64,000 nucleotides of DNA from JAVBWO01 sp036677375 (lineage in GTDB: Bacteria > Bacillota > Dehalobacteriia > UBA4068 > UBA4997). The notes below the pieces were generated by a model. It saw only the letters and a list, made by a program, of their open reading frames with translations. It searched no databases and had not been told where the DNA came from. Location of the stretch: the NCBI GenBank assembly GCA_036677375.1, contig JAVBWO010000024.1:186001-250000 (forward strand), written 5' to 3'. The translations under genes and the position numbers were made by a program. Of this stretch, positions 27,145-36,749 are shown piece after piece; the stretch's first letter is position 1; each line of letters starts with the position of its first letter.

Positions 27145-28752
27145 TTAAGATCCAATCGTGACGCCATATTTTTTAGCCAGCGTATACATTTCCTGGGACG
27201 TTATATAACCGCTTGCAAAGCTCTGCTGCAAAATTTGTGCCTTGCGCGCACCGCTTGGGGCAAACAATAAGGCGCTTTCAATGGCCGATATTTGGGAAGT
27301 CTTGGTCGTATTGGTATTGGAAGCTATGTTGGGTTTAGTCTGCGCCGCCATGTTTGTTGTTCCCGTGGAGCTGCCGCTTCCGGTTGACAAGCTAACAGAA
27401 CCGGAGCCGGAACTTGCGGCTTTCTTCGCTGCTGCCTTTTGCGCCAGCTCAGATTCGATTTTCGTAGCCGCCGTCTGCGCCTCAGTATAGGCAATATCAG
27501 AAGTAGCAATTTTCTCTTTCAATGCTTGCGCCCTGGCTTCAAGTTCGTATTCCTGCGCCGTTTGAGCCTGCGAAATAAGGCTGTCAAGCATCTTGGAGGT
27601 ATATTCCAGGCCGGTATTAAGATTTTCCTGGGTATAACCAGCGGAGTATTGATTTTCGTTAATAGCCGATTGTAATAACGCTAAAGCCTGGTCCCTGCTT
27701 TCCCCCACCAGCTCATTTGCCAGAGAAGCGACGGCAGATTCCAAGTCCTGGCTAACGGCATTTTGACTTTGTGCCGAAAGAGCTTGTCCGTACAGGCTGT
27801 CATACAAGCCGGATTTTTCAAGGTTTTGTGCTGAGGTATCGGCTGCGGCTTGGTATTTGGCGGTATATTGCGGCTCCAGAAGCCGTTGGGCAATATCCAT
27901 AGCCTCGTCATAGGAAAGGATATCGTTGGTATAATCGCTTTGGTCTACGGGGTTATAATTATCCTTCAGGGCCTTGTTAACGGCCTGCACAGCAAATTGT
28001 TCAAGATCTTCTTTTGTATACCCATTTAACTGTGGCTGATCCGTCGCCTCTTGCTCTTGCCCATACGTTCCGTACCTGGCATTGTATTCATTCCTTATTG
28101 TGTCCGACTTGGGATCGTCCGGCCCCACATCCCAAGAATTTGACCCGACTGTCCGAGTGTAAGTATTGGTAGACGGATTATAGGTTAATTCACCTACCCC
28201 ATAACTTGTTTGTCCTGTTTTGGCAGGGCTTACTGTTTGAGCGGTATTTTGTGCGGTACTTACGCCATTATTCTTGGCGATATTATTTGCCTGCTGGTAG
28301 GATACGCCAGAAAAGGTTTTCCCGGTATCGGACTGCATGGCGCTCAACGTGTTTTGATATCCGGCATCATTGGAACCGATATACTTTGTCACTCCGTTTT
28401 GAGTAACGCCAATATTGCCAGTGGTGGGATTGTAAACAAACTGTTTCCCACTACCGCCTGTGCTATATACCTGCCCATTACTAGAAGTATTGCCGCCAGA
28501 AGTGGGGCTTGCGGTTCTCGTTGTGGACGAAGATCGGGAAGAGGAAGAGCCTGTAGAAGTGCCGGAACTTGTGCCGGATGAACTGCTGGTGCCTTGTTTC
28601 CAGACAGCTTGCGCCCCGGCATCCGTAGCCCCTGCAGCCCTGGCCTGTTGTCCCAAGGCTGCCGCTGCCGCTCTTGCTTCTGGCGTGGTGGCAGACCCAT
28701 AGGCGGCCTGCGCCTGCTGTAACTGTCTGTTAGCTTCCTGGACTGTGGTCAC
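27145..28752 (-). CDS. Low-complexity coiled-coil virion protein
   Basis: 535 residues. The first 60 are Ala/Gln-rich helical sequence, followed by a Ser/Thr/Gly tract (about 55-95), a repeated motif VYNPTTGNIGVTQNG / LTYNPSTNTYTRTVG, then a long Gln/Ala-rich coiled-coil (about 265-430) and a second Ser/Gly tract. It lies immediately before the 1669-residue gene and is probably its partner in the virion interior. No enzymatic domain is seen. Confidence 0.6.
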   Translation of the reverse strand: MTTVQEANRQLQQAQAAYGSATTPEARAAAAALGQQARAAGATDAGAQAVWKQGTSSSSGTSSGTSTGSSSSRSSSTTRTASPTSGGNTSSNGQVYSTGGSGKQFVYNPTTGNIGVTQNGVTKYIGSNDAGYQNTLSAMQSDTGKTFSGVSYQQANNIAKNNGVSTAQNTAQTVSPAKTGQTSYGVGELTYNPSTNTYTRTVGSNSWDVGPDDPKSDTIRNEYNARYGTYGQEQEATDQPQLNGYTKEDLEQFAVQAVNKALKDNYNPVDQSDYTNDILSYDEAMDIAQRLLEPQYTAKYQAAADTSAQNLEKSGLYDSLYGQALSAQSQNAVSQDLESAVASLANELVGESRDQALALLQSAINENQYSAGYTQENLNTGLEYTSKMLDSLISQAQTAQEYELEARAQALKEKIATSDIAYTEAQTAATKIESELAQKAAAKKAASSGSGSVSLSTGSGSSTGTTNMAAQTKPNIASNTNTTKTSQISAIESALLFAPSGARKAQILQQSFASGYITSQEMYTLAKKYGVTIGS

Positions 28753-28770
28753 GTTGCTTTCCCTCCTTCC

Positions 28771-29427
28771 TTATTTCAAAACCTGCGCCATGCGGTAAAT
28801 TATTGTCCAAAGTTCTTCCCTCGTGACAGTACCTTTTGGGTTGGTGCCGTCGCTGATATTGTTTTCTTTTACCCATTCTTGGGGCACTTTTGCCCAGTCG
28901 CTTACTTTGTCAGTATTGGTCAATTTGGGTTCCTCCCCTACTAATTTTTTCTTAAATGCCAGCCATTGGCTTTTATCTTCAACGAACGGCGCCGGGCAGT
29001 TTTTCCCGGTCACATCATAGTGGCGGATCACATTGTCGATTGAAATATTATGCTTTGCCATTAGAGACTTCACAATCTCTACAGCGTTATCTACGGTAGT
29101 ATCTTTAAAATAATACTTACCTGCGCTATTCTTCCGGCTGCACAGTTCCACACCTATACTGTTCCGGTTCCGACAGTTAGGATGTGTGTACTCCCTGCCC
29201 CCACAATGCCAGGCGGTATCCATGTCTTTTACGCTCTGATAAACCTCGTTTTCATCTACAAAGTAGTGAGCAGAGGCTTCTAGATTAGCGTTATTGGCAA
29301 AATAACTTGCATTCCCCTTTGCCGTATCGCCGTTGTTGGCGGTGTAATGCACAACAATGTATTTAATATTATGGGTGCGGCTTGCCTGGTAATTTGTTTT
29401 GTGGCATTGTTTAAAAGTAATGTTCAA
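28771..29427 (-). CDS. Endolysin: N-acetylmuramoyl-L-alanine amidase (Amidase_2)
   Basis: 218 residues. The zinc amidase domain occupies residues 1-165: first zinc histidine in IVVHYTANNG, glutamate in GVELCSR, the second histidine in VIRHYDVTGKNCPAP and the cysteine ligand after it. The C-terminal 40 residues (WVKENNISDGTNPKGTVTRE) resemble part of an S-layer-homology/cell-wall-binding repeat. It overlaps the preceding membrane-protein gene by 4 bases, forming a lysis cassette with the holin-like genes. Confidence 0.92.
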   Translation of the reverse strand: MNITFKQCHKTNYQASRTHNIKYIVVHYTANNGDTAKGNASYFANNANLEASAHYFVDENEVYQSVKDMDTAWHCGGREYTHPNCRNRNSIGVELCSRKNSAGKYYFKDTTVDNAVEIVKSLMAKHNISIDNVIRHYDVTGKNCPAPFVEDKSQWLAFKKKLVGEEPKLTNTDKVSDWAKVPQEWVKENNISDGTNPKGTVTREELWTIIYRMAQVLK

Positions 29428-29750
29428 GTTATCACTTCCTTGTCTTTTGGTTCCGTAGGTAATTCCCTCAATTTTTCAACTAACTTTGTAACTGTGCCGT
29501 TTCCCCCTAAAGCGTGATAAGCAGTATATAAATCTTCCACGTTTTCCAGGGCGTAAATCGGACAACACTCTTCTTTAATGTAATGGTTATACGTTTGAAT
29601 AATGCGGTCACGTAAAAGTGATTGTATGCCTAATTCGATTGTTCCTTGCCGCTTGATTCGACATGACAGTTTTTTGTACGCAAGGGCTAACCCGGACACG
29701 ATAAACCCAAAAAGAACCTCAATCCAATACTTGACTATAAAATCCTTCAT
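29424..29750 (-). CDS. Small membrane protein of the lysis cassette
   Basis: 108 residues with one N-terminal transmembrane helix (WIEVLFGFIVSGLALAYKKL) and a charged cytoplasmic helical tail. It overlaps the endolysin gene by 4 bases. It could be an accessory holin or a spanin-like regulator of lysis timing. Confidence 0.65.
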   Translation of the reverse strand: MKDFIVKYWIEVLFGFIVSGLALAYKKLSCRIKRQGTIELGIQSLLRDRIIQTYNHYIKEECCPIYALENVEDLYTAYHALGGNGTVTKLVEKLRELPTEPKDKEVIT

Positions 29751-29865
29751 TCCTACCCCTCCAAGTCAAAAGGGGTAGGTACAATCACCTTACCCCTAAA
29801 ATAAAACCGCTTAGAACGGCTTTTAGAGCCTATATGTAAATAGGTATTTAGCAGGCACTTTGTTG

Positions 29866-30201
29866 TTAATCGGTTTTTGTCTCGGAAATAGCTTTTGCTG
29901 CTGAATCTACTGCCTCATTCATCTTTTTAACGGCGGCTTCGATCAGAGCGTCGACGGTATCGTCTGCCGCAATGTGTAATTTATCCAACAAGGCAACGAC
30001 AAAAGCCTTTTTCTTTTCTCCAAGCCCGGAACCTTGAATGGTTTGTTCTGCCGCCGCGACAGCGGCATCCACCCAGCAGGAAACAAAAGCAAAGTTTTTG
30101 GCTTTAAGCAAACTTTTAAGGTAGGGAATGCCAAACCTTAAAACAACACCAAGAAATAACGCAAGCAATCCTTCAAGGATATAGCTTATTAAATTTTCCA
30201 T
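29866..30201 (-). CDS. Phage holin, LLH-like
   Basis: 111 residues. One N-terminal transmembrane helix (ISYILEGLLALFLGVVLRFG) is followed by amphipathic helices with AAVAAAEQTIQGSGLGEKKK, the pattern of the LLH family of phage holins. The ATG at 30201 follows GGAGG. It probably forms the membrane lesions that release the endolysin. Confidence 0.75.
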   Translation of the reverse strand: MENLISYILEGLLALFLGVVLRFGIPYLKSLLKAKNFAFVSCWVDAAVAAAEQTIQGSGLGEKKKAFVVALLDKLHIAADDTVDALIEAAVKKMNEAVDSAAKAISETKTD

Positions 30202-30215
30202 AAATACGATTCCTC

Positions 30216-30515
30216 CTAACAATGTAATTCAGTTTCTTCGGTTTCTGCTGATTCTGCCTTAACCGTTTTGTCCGGCCAGCTGTTGTTTTTGCTGATGTTC
30301 TCAAAAAGCGCCTTGATGGCATATAAAGCAAAGACGCCTAGTATCTCGGTGGCAACCACCTTACTAAGCGCCTCTGCAATTTCTTCTTTTCCCATGTATG
30401 CTAGTAAATAAGAACACCAAATCCAGGCCGTGCCGTTTGCCATTAGCCAGACGGTGATCCCCTTGGAAAAGCTAGGTCTGCTTCGTGACCTAATGGTTTT
30501 GTTTTTTTGTTTCAT
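30216..30515 (-). CDS. Holin-like membrane protein
   Basis: 99 residues with a positively charged N-terminus, two hydrophobic helices (ITVWLMANGTAWIWCSYLL and VVATEILGVFALYAIKALF) and a charged tail. Its size, topology and position next to the LLH-type holin suggest a second holin or an antiholin. Confidence 0.65.
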   Translation of the reverse strand: MKQKNKTIRSRSRPSFSKGITVWLMANGTAWIWCSYLLAYMGKEEIAEALSKVVATEILGVFALYAIKALFENISKNNSWPDKTVKAESAETEETELHC

Positions 30516-30568
30516 TAACCTTCCCCCTTGTTGTTTATCAAATAGTATCTTTCTATGTATTGCCTGTA

Positions 30569-31966
30569 TTAAACCGTAACAGAATCAGCACTTGTCCAAG
30601 TATTACTAATATTCATGTGTACGGAATCAGCTTGTATCCAAACATTATCTATATTAACGTAAACAGGAGGGGCAGTTACTATAGGTGCTATAGCTATTAC
30701 AAAAGTTGAAGAATAATTAGCCGTGGAGTCCGTTGTTGCTGTTGTATTAGCTACAGTTCCTGAAGTGGCACAAATACCAGAAGCAAGAGCTATTCCACCC
30801 CCACCAGCACTGGAAATATATTTATGCCAATCTACATGTTCCGTAATACTCAATAAACTGGTATTAACCCAGGAAGAGTAACTATCAGTATCAATAGATG
30901 TTGAAGTTGAATCATAAAAACCAACACAAACCATAATAAGACAATCTTTTAAAGTAATCGTTGGTCCATCGGCTGAATAGGCAGTACTACTACTTGATGA
31001 CTTTGAAAAAGTATTAATAGGGGTATTTGGGTTCATATTTTCAATCGCTATCATAACACCACGACCAGAAAGGCATCCAGTAAAGTCTACACTAACAGCT
31101 TGCTCACTTGAGGAGGCTATTTTATAACAAACCTTAAAGTTAGCATGAGTATTCTGTTGAGTATCTAACAATGTCCAACCATCTGGCGTAGCAGGCAAAA
31201 CTGTTCCACTATACCCATGTAAAAGTAAAATAAGTAAATCACCTTCGGCATAAGTTGTTGGTACATTAATAGTAACAGTAGGACTTACACCACTACCTAC
31301 TGCTGAGCAATCTGAAATAAACGGAACCGAGGACGGTGTTAAAGCAAATACCACAGAGGCATGATAGGAAGAACTATAATTGGTTACTGTAGCTGTAGTA
31401 TTAGTGACACTGCCTTTTTGAGCATCAGAACCATTTGTTATTACTAAGCCAGCCGTAGTATCAACAATATGTTCATATAACTCTGTGATAGATTCTAAAT
31501 CACTGTTTGCCCAGTTACTAAAGGCAGCACTTGAAGTTTTATACCCAGTTGATGACAAAACTAAACAATTATCTACAGTTGTAGTTAGTCCTGGAAGAGA
31601 AAGACTTGCTGCAAGATTACCATTAGCCGTTTGATAGGTATTAATTGGGTTAGTTTTATCTACACCCCGGTAAGCAAAAATAGATCCTACAGATTTTACT
31701 CCTAGGCTATTTTTAGCAAGGGTAACACTAACAGATGTTCCAGAAGCAGTTGTAAATTTATAGAAAACACCATGAATTACATTTGTAGACTGTGAAACGG
31801 TAGTTAACAATGTCCAACCAGATGGTGTAGATATAGCAGATGGATAACCTGCATAGGTAACATGCAATATAAGTAGATCGCCAATACCGTAGTTTAAGTT
31901 CCCAGAAACAGTTAAACTATCGGTACCTGATGATGTACCTGTATTTCCTATATATCTTATAGCCAC
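30569..31966 (-). CDS. Tail-fibre-like protein with two related beta-sandwich units
   Basis: 465 residues. Two similar units of about 200 residues each contain matching phrases (GDLLILHVTYAGYPS / GDLLILLLHGYSG; TPSGWTLLTTV / TPDGWTLLDTQ; NTTATVTNYSSSYHASVVFAL / NTTATTDSTANYSSTFVIAI). The C-terminus carries two short repeats (VNIDNVWIQADSVHMN, then ISNTWTSADSV). It is Ser/Thr-rich and lacks cysteine clusters. The coding sequence is more AT-rich than its neighbours, suggesting recent exchange. Likely a receptor-binding or accessory fibre. Confidence 0.65.
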   Translation of the reverse strand: MAIRYIGNTGTSSGTDSLTVSGNLNYGIGDLLILHVTYAGYPSAISTPSGWTLLTTVSQSTNVIHGVFYKFTTASGTSVSVTLAKNSLGVKSVGSIFAYRGVDKTNPINTYQTANGNLAASLSLPGLTTTVDNCLVLSSTGYKTSSAAFSNWANSDLESITELYEHIVDTTAGLVITNGSDAQKGSVTNTTATVTNYSSSYHASVVFALTPSSVPFISDCSAVGSGVSPTVTINVPTTYAEGDLLILLLHGYSGTVLPATPDGWTLLDTQQNTHANFKVCYKIASSSEQAVSVDFTGCLSGRGVMIAIENMNPNTPINTFSKSSSSSTAYSADGPTITLKDCLIMVCVGFYDSTSTSIDTDSYSSWVNTSLLSITEHVDWHKYISSAGGGGIALASGICATSGTVANTTATTDSTANYSSTFVIAIAPIVTAPPVYVNIDNVWIQADSVHMNISNTWTSADSVTV

Positions 31967-31977
31967 AGAATAACCTC

Positions 31978-32520
31978 CTACGATGCTGTATACTTAATCC
32001 AGATATCGCCAGGGTTCCCACCGGAAGGATCGGAAGTAGAAATCGTAATATTTCTTACCTGAGAATCGGTATAGGTAGCCACGGCAGTGGCATTAGCAAC
32101 AATTTTGCCTCCAAGTGTTCCAGCCGTAATGGTACTTGCCGCCTGGCTATGACCTGCATTGGCGAAGTCAGCCGGTTTAGATCCGCTGTCCGTCAAATCT
32201 CCTGTGCTGCTCAGCCCTGCAAAATTACCAGTTACCGCACCTGTTACTTTTGTGGCCTTGTTGGGTACTCCTGCCAGATCGGTATTGAACTGCGCCTCCG
32301 TATTTGCATAGCCGCCAGCTTGTGCGGATTCGTAAGCGGAAGTTCCCGCTGCCCCCTGTACGCCCTGAATACCCTGCGCCCCTTGTGCACCAGTTTCGCC
32401 TTGTATCCCCTGGACGCCTTGCGGGCCTTGAGTGCCTTGCGCCCCTTGCGCTCCTTGCGGACCGGTAATGACGGGCAGGGAAGCCCAATCCGTACCACTT
32501 TTAATTTTCAGTATACCCAA
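31978..32520 (-). CDS. Collagen-like short tail-fibre protein
   Basis: 180 residues with a Gly-X-Y collagen-like stretch of about 17 triplets (GPQGAQGAQGTQGPQ and on) after a short N-terminal anchor, then a compact beta-rich C-terminus (DLTDSGSKPADFANAGHSQ, a phrase common in fibre tips). The TTG start at 32520 directly abuts the stop of the 35-residue gene upstream. Confidence 0.75.
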   Translation of the reverse strand: MGILKIKSGTDWASLPVITGPQGAQGAQGTQGPQGVQGIQGETGAQGAQGIQGVQGAAGTSAYESAQAGGYANTEAQFNTDLAGVPNKATKVTGAVTGNFAGLSSTGDLTDSGSKPADFANAGHSQAASTITAGTLGGKIVANATAVATYTDSQVRNITISTSDPSGGNPGDIWIKYTAS

Positions 32521-32628
32521 CTACCCCACCCCCTCAATTTCTACCCTATACGGTTCCGGCACCTGGTCAATGGTAATCCTGTTCATTTCTAACAGAAAAC
32601 GATACAGCCGCAAATATCTCTCGTCCAT
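32521..32628 (-). CDS. XkdX-like small phage protein (35 aa)
   Basis: MDERYLRLYRFLLEMNRITI followed by DQVPEPYRVEIEGVG. The pattern of a short helix, ITIDQVPEPYR and an acidic end matches the tiny XkdX family found beside tail-fibre genes. ATG behind GGGGGTG; translationally coupled to the collagen-like gene. Confidence 0.7.
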   Translation of the reverse strand: MDERYLRLYRFLLEMNRITIDQVPEPYRVEIEGVG

Positions 32629-32629
32629 G

Positions 32630-32896
32630 CTACACCCCCAATTGCAAACTTGCCAGGTCAGCTACAAGTTGTTCCAGTTGTGCAATGCGTTCTTCCGGTG
32701 TTTGCACCATTTCCGCACTAGCCTTTATTGCCGCGATTTCTTCTGCCGTTTTACCTTCTACCCATTGAGTGCCGTCCCATTTAGGGAGATAGAATCCAGG
32801 TGGGCAGGGCGTTTCGATGGTAAACTCGGTTAATTCCTCGACAAAGGCATCCTCTACGAAGAGGCCGTTTTCGTCAATAATTCGTACATATTCCAT
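32630..32896 (-). CDS. Small tail-fibre-associated protein
   Basis: 88 residues beginning MEYVRIIDENGLFVEDAF with a PPGFYLPKWDGTQWVEG segment and a C-terminal coiled-coil. Proteins of this layout accompany tail fibres in Firmicutes phages and may help assembly or trimerisation. The ATG at 32896 lies behind GGAGG. Confidence 0.65.
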   Translation of the reverse strand: MEYVRIIDENGLFVEDAFVEELTEFTIETPCPPGFYLPKWDGTQWVEGKTAEEIAAIKASAEMVQTPEERIAQLEQLVADLASLQLGV

Positions 32897-32898
32897 GA

Positions 32899-34656
32899 TT
32901 ACGCCTCCGCTCTGAATGTTATATTGACAAGTGATTGCCAACTACCAAACAAGCACTGCACTATTCCCGTTGAAAGGATAGCAATATATGCGTTTGTTGA
33001 GCCAAAATTAAAATATGTATTTTGAAATGGCCTATACCCTGCTGGCAGTGCAAATACAGTGGAATTGGTCTTGCTTGCCGGGTTAAGCTCTCCTCTAAAA
33101 CGTACAATACCAAATGCGTCTTTATAGTATTGGACAGTATTTATATGTGATGCCCATCCATTTACCAGCGTTGGCGTTATCCACGCTTCGCTAACAGGCA
33201 ATCGCGCCACATTCATGCGACCATCAGAATCAAGCCCAGCTATGCCGTTAGCAACGTTCTTTTGTGCGGTGATCCGCGCATCTACTCTGGCATTGGTAAG
33301 GTAGAGGTTTGTAGTTCCTTCCGGTACTTCGTCCGTAGTGCTGCCAACATCATCTGTATCAAACCAAACTGTTTCGCCACTTGTTGGTGCATCCGTTCCA
33401 ATATATACGCCGCTGTTACCTGTGTCGCCCTTAACGCCTTGCGCACCTTGCGGGATGGCAATATCAAATATTGCAGCGGTAGCCGTGCCTGAATTGACAA
33501 CACTTGCAGAACTGCCTGCCGCCCCCGTAGTTACTGATCCGACACTAATAGTGGCGGCTGTACCGGCTGATCCGGTCGGCCCCTGTGCACCCGTAGGGCC
33601 TTGGGGGCCTATAGGGCCTTGTAATGCTCCGATGTTTTCCCATGCGGAAGTGTCAACATTCCAAATATAAATTTCGTTATCTGCAAGGGTACCAACAGCG
33701 TAAGCATCCCCCGCCGTACCGGTGGCGTGGGCGGTCTGCAAGGCATACAAAGTTGCGTATAAAGCAAGTACAGTAAAACTTCTGCCGTCTGCGCCATCAT
33801 CACCTTTTGCCCCCTGCGGCCCTTGTGCTCCCTGCGGCCCGGTCGGGCCTACTGGCCCTTGCGCTCCAGTAGTTCCGGTGGCTCCGGTAGTTCCTGTATC
33901 GCCCTTATCCCCTTTAGGCCCCGTTGCTCCAGTTAAACCAGCAACGCCCTGCGGCCCGGTGGCTCCCGTTGCGCCGGTATCACCTTTTTCACCTTGAATA
34001 CCTTGCAAACCTCTTGGCCCCTGAATGCCTTGTGCTCCCTGGGGGCCAGTAGGCCCTTGTGCTCCTTGAACGCCTTGAACCCCTTGGGGGCCTCTGATAT
34101 TTTGCGGGGAAGGAATTATGCCTGACGTTCCAGCTGTCCAGCTGATAACCCCGGAAGCGTTGACGCTTGGAATTAAGGCGTACCCTGTGTCACCTTTAAC
34201 ACCTTGTATGCCTTGAATGCCCTGCGGCCCTTGCGGCCCGGTGGGACCAGTATCACCTTTTAATCCTGTAATAACCGTATTTACGCCATCATCTGTAACA
34301 GTAGCATTGGCGAATTTTAACCGGGATCGCTGCGTTAACGCCTCCCCTGCGGAATTTACAATGATATGCCCGGAAGATCCTGTTGCCTGCCAAGTGGCGC
34401 CATCGGAAGATGTTTCGATTACAAGGTCGCTATTGAGCCTAATATACTTGCAATCTGCCGTTGTGAATATTACCCTGTTATCCGCAAGACTTTGCAATAA
34501 CGCAAGCACCGTTGTTTCGTCCATGCCGGAAACAGTAGCATCCGTATTGGCTGCGCCAGCATTTACAAAGTCAATCAAAACTTGAAGGTTTGCCATAATT
34601 TTAGCCGCACTTGACGCCGTGCCATCAACTATTGTATAAGGTAAAGCTATCTGCAT
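32899..34656 (-). CDS. Large collagen-like tail-fibre protein
   Basis: 585 residues. An N-terminal virion-attachment region (about 1-130) leads into several Gly-X-Y blocks (about 130-165, 190-290 and 345-370) separated by short globular inserts, then a C-terminal beta-structured tip (about 400-585). The gene is followed by three further fibre-cluster genes. It probably forms a long trimeric fibre that recognises the host surface. Confidence 0.82.
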   Translation of the reverse strand: MQIALPYTIVDGTASSAAKIMANLQVLIDFVNAGAANTDATVSGMDETTVLALLQSLADNRVIFTTADCKYIRLNSDLVIETSSDGATWQATGSSGHIIVNSAGEALTQRSRLKFANATVTDDGVNTVITGLKGDTGPTGPQGPQGIQGIQGVKGDTGYALIPSVNASGVISWTAGTSGIIPSPQNIRGPQGVQGVQGAQGPTGPQGAQGIQGPRGLQGIQGEKGDTGATGATGPQGVAGLTGATGPKGDKGDTGTTGATGTTGAQGPVGPTGPQGAQGPQGAKGDDGADGRSFTVLALYATLYALQTAHATGTAGDAYAVGTLADNEIYIWNVDTSAWENIGALQGPIGPQGPTGAQGPTGSAGTAATISVGSVTTGAAGSSASVVNSGTATAAIFDIAIPQGAQGVKGDTGNSGVYIGTDAPTSGETVWFDTDDVGSTTDEVPEGTTNLYLTNARVDARITAQKNVANGIAGLDSDGRMNVARLPVSEAWITPTLVNGWASHINTVQYYKDAFGIVRFRGELNPASKTNSTVFALPAGYRPFQNTYFNFGSTNAYIAILSTGIVQCLFGSWQSLVNITFRAEA

Positions 34657-34657
34657 A

Positions 34658-36208
34658 TTACACCACTGTCCTTTCCGTCACACCATCACGGCTGCCCTTG
34701 GGATTCTTCTTTTTATACAAAACGCCTATTCCGTAAATCAAAGTCGGCTCGTCAATATAATCATTGCCGATTGTAAACTGAACCCTTTTGGCCTTGTAAT
34801 TTACGGGAATTTCTTTCGTTACGGTGGAAATAAAACCCCAATAAGCAGAACCCCAAATACCCTCACCCCAAACAAGGCTTTCATCTGTATTTAGTTCTAC
34901 CTGCACATTGTAGCTTGTCGCACTATAATCTGCCTTGATTGAGATATAAGGCCGGGAAGTCTGCGCCTCGAACTGCTTTGATGCAATAAAAATCTTCTTG
35001 ACTTTGGCATCCGCGACCATAGAGCCGACAATATCAAAACCCTTTGTCATGGCCTCCATTTGTATGGCCGTATTTGCACCTGTTGTGGTATTGATATAGT
35101 GATAACATTCTGGATTGCCCACCAGGATGTAACCATTTTCGCATCCAATGTATAGCTTGTTATCCTCTAAAGAGGTAGAATAACAATACGAGGGCATTGT
35201 AAATTCACCAAAAAACGCCTTTAACTTGGTATAGTAACGGTACTCCTTGATGCCACTTGCATTTTCAACAGTAAGGTAATAAATATTGCTCCACACTACG
35301 GCGCGAGATCCGATTGTTCCGTTTTGTTCCAATGTTTCAGAGATCAAATTGTTTGAAATATTATCTGCTGCTAAAACCGTAGAAAGGCTAGGTATTCGTA
35401 ATTGATAAACGCCGTTATATCCAAGATATAAAACGGCGTTTTCTATTTTTTGTACTGTTTTGGGGAAAGCTGTCCCGGAAGTTACGTTTAGTTGCGATAA
35501 TTCAATGTCCGTACCCGTAGCGAAGTCCCAGCCGGTTAAAAAATGTACGCTTTTTTCTTTAAAAATCAGCATCCCATCTGAGAACTCGCGCAAGGCCGTT
35601 ATGGTATCAGCATTTTTTGTGTTCACGTTTATAATACTTGTCACTTCAAAGGCAGTGGGATCATTAATCTTGGAAAAAATAACCTCGTTGGAGCCGGATC
35701 TTGCAAAAAACCAACGTGTTCCGCGTTGTTCCACGCATGAACTTATTTTGATTCTGCTCCATAATTCGGTTTCTGCCGTCGTGGGAGTTTCCCCGGCAGT
35801 AGTCATTGTTACCGTTGAAACCGTTGTACCATCGTAATTGCGAAACTCGCTGCCATCCAGCCACCACAATTTATTGGCATGAATGAAGTAATCAAGAATA
35901 GCACTTAACCCGGTTGCAAGGGAAGTCCATGTTCCCATTGCCGAATCGTATTTATAAAGTTTGGTTGGCGTAAAAGCAAGTGTCTGCACTAAACCAGCGG
36001 CAGGCTTCAAGGCAAGAACTTCAATAATTTCTTCCCCGCCCGAAATTTGAGGATAGGCAATATCATACCCCGTTGCTTTAGCAATCCCGTATGTTTCACC
36101 AGGAATCGTATTGACGGCCAGCGCAAGTTGATTGTCTGCCATATTGTCATTAGAAACCTCTGACAAGCCACCGCTAAAATCGCGGTAGTTCCGTAAGAGT
36201 TTATCCAT
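34658..36208 (-). CDS. Podovirus-type tail nozzle/stabilisation protein
   Basis: 516 residues, beta-rich, beginning LLRNYRDFSGGLSEVSNDNM, a start typical of short-tail tube or nozzle proteins that fill the role of T7 gp12 or P22 gp10. Repeated blade-like phrases (WWLDGSEFRNYDGT, VLYLGYNGVYQLRIP, NKLYIGCENGYILVGN) suggest a beta-propeller-like fold. It lies between the adaptor and the fibre genes with 1-base gaps, in line with a short-tailed phage. Confidence 0.72.
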   Translation of the reverse strand: MDKLLRNYRDFSGGLSEVSNDNMADNQLALAVNTIPGETYGIAKATGYDIAYPQISGGEEIIEVLALKPAAGLVQTLAFTPTKLYKYDSAMGTWTSLATGLSAILDYFIHANKLWWLDGSEFRNYDGTTVSTVTMTTAGETPTTAETELWSRIKISSCVEQRGTRWFFARSGSNEVIFSKINDPTAFEVTSIINVNTKNADTITALREFSDGMLIFKEKSVHFLTGWDFATGTDIELSQLNVTSGTAFPKTVQKIENAVLYLGYNGVYQLRIPSLSTVLAADNISNNLISETLEQNGTIGSRAVVWSNIYYLTVENASGIKEYRYYTKLKAFFGEFTMPSYCYSTSLEDNKLYIGCENGYILVGNPECYHYINTTTGANTAIQMEAMTKGFDIVGSMVADAKVKKIFIASKQFEAQTSRPYISIKADYSATSYNVQVELNTDESLVWGEGIWGSAYWGFISTVTKEIPVNYKAKRVQFTIGNDYIDEPTLIYGIGVLYKKKNPKGSRDGVTERTVV

Positions 36209-36736
36209 TTAAATCACCTGCCAACATGTTACTTTTGGAGCAATACCATCCAGCATTTGCTTTCTCGTCTGTTTCCCTTGCAGATAATAATTCATCCACT
36301 TTGTAGCATGGCCGCTTTCTTCGTAATCGCCCTCGCTTTCTTTGTCCCAATACCGTGCGGCGGCAAACATCGGTATTAAATCATGCAAAGCTGGGTTTAG
36401 ATCACTTACTGCCGTAGCAACCGAACCTGTAAACGGTGTCGGCATTTTGCGGTAGTATACGTTGATGTCACCGCCAGTCTTAAAAACAATTTTGTTATCT
36501 GGCGTAATAGTGTAATCATCATCAACCTGCATGATTTTAATCAACCCGGTAGGCAAAGCATATTCCGTCCCGGCAACCGCTGCGGTATATACCTGTTTGG
36601 CGGGAGTGCCACACTCTATGGCTAGGTCAATTTGCGCTTCGTTAAACCAAATGGCAAGCTGGGCAGCATCCACTTCCCCTTCGGAACCAATATGCAGTTC
36701 AAAGGCGTTTTGCAAATCGGCAAATGTCATACTCAT
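36209..36736 (-). CDS. Phage head-tail adaptor protein
   Basis: 175 residues, mainly helical, with the pattern of podovirus adaptors that dock beneath the portal: MTFADLQNAFELHIG, IWFNEAQIDLAIECG, then a beta insert (DDDYTITPDNKIVF) and a final helix with HDLIPMFAAARYWDKE. The stop abuts the nozzle gene. Its natural partner, a portal protein, is missing from this element. Confidence 0.72.
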   Translation of the reverse strand: MSMTFADLQNAFELHIGSEGEVDAAQLAIWFNEAQIDLAIECGTPAKQVYTAAVAGTEYALPTGLIKIMQVDDDYTITPDNKIVFKTGGDINVYYRKMPTPFTGSVATAVSDLNPALHDLIPMFAAARYWDKESEGDYEESGHATKWMNYYLQGKQTRKQMLDGIAPKVTCWQVI

Positions 36737-36749
36737 GCCCTCTTACCCC

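Noticed and set aside
33262..34585. Several long frames antisense to the collagen-like fibre gene
   Set aside because: They are shadows of the Gly-X-Y repeats, which stay open in other frames because of GC-rich triplets.
31978..34656. A CRISPR array, suspected from regular short repeats
   Set aside because: The periodicity is 9 bases and comes from collagen-like Gly-X-Y coding repeats; there are no spacer units.
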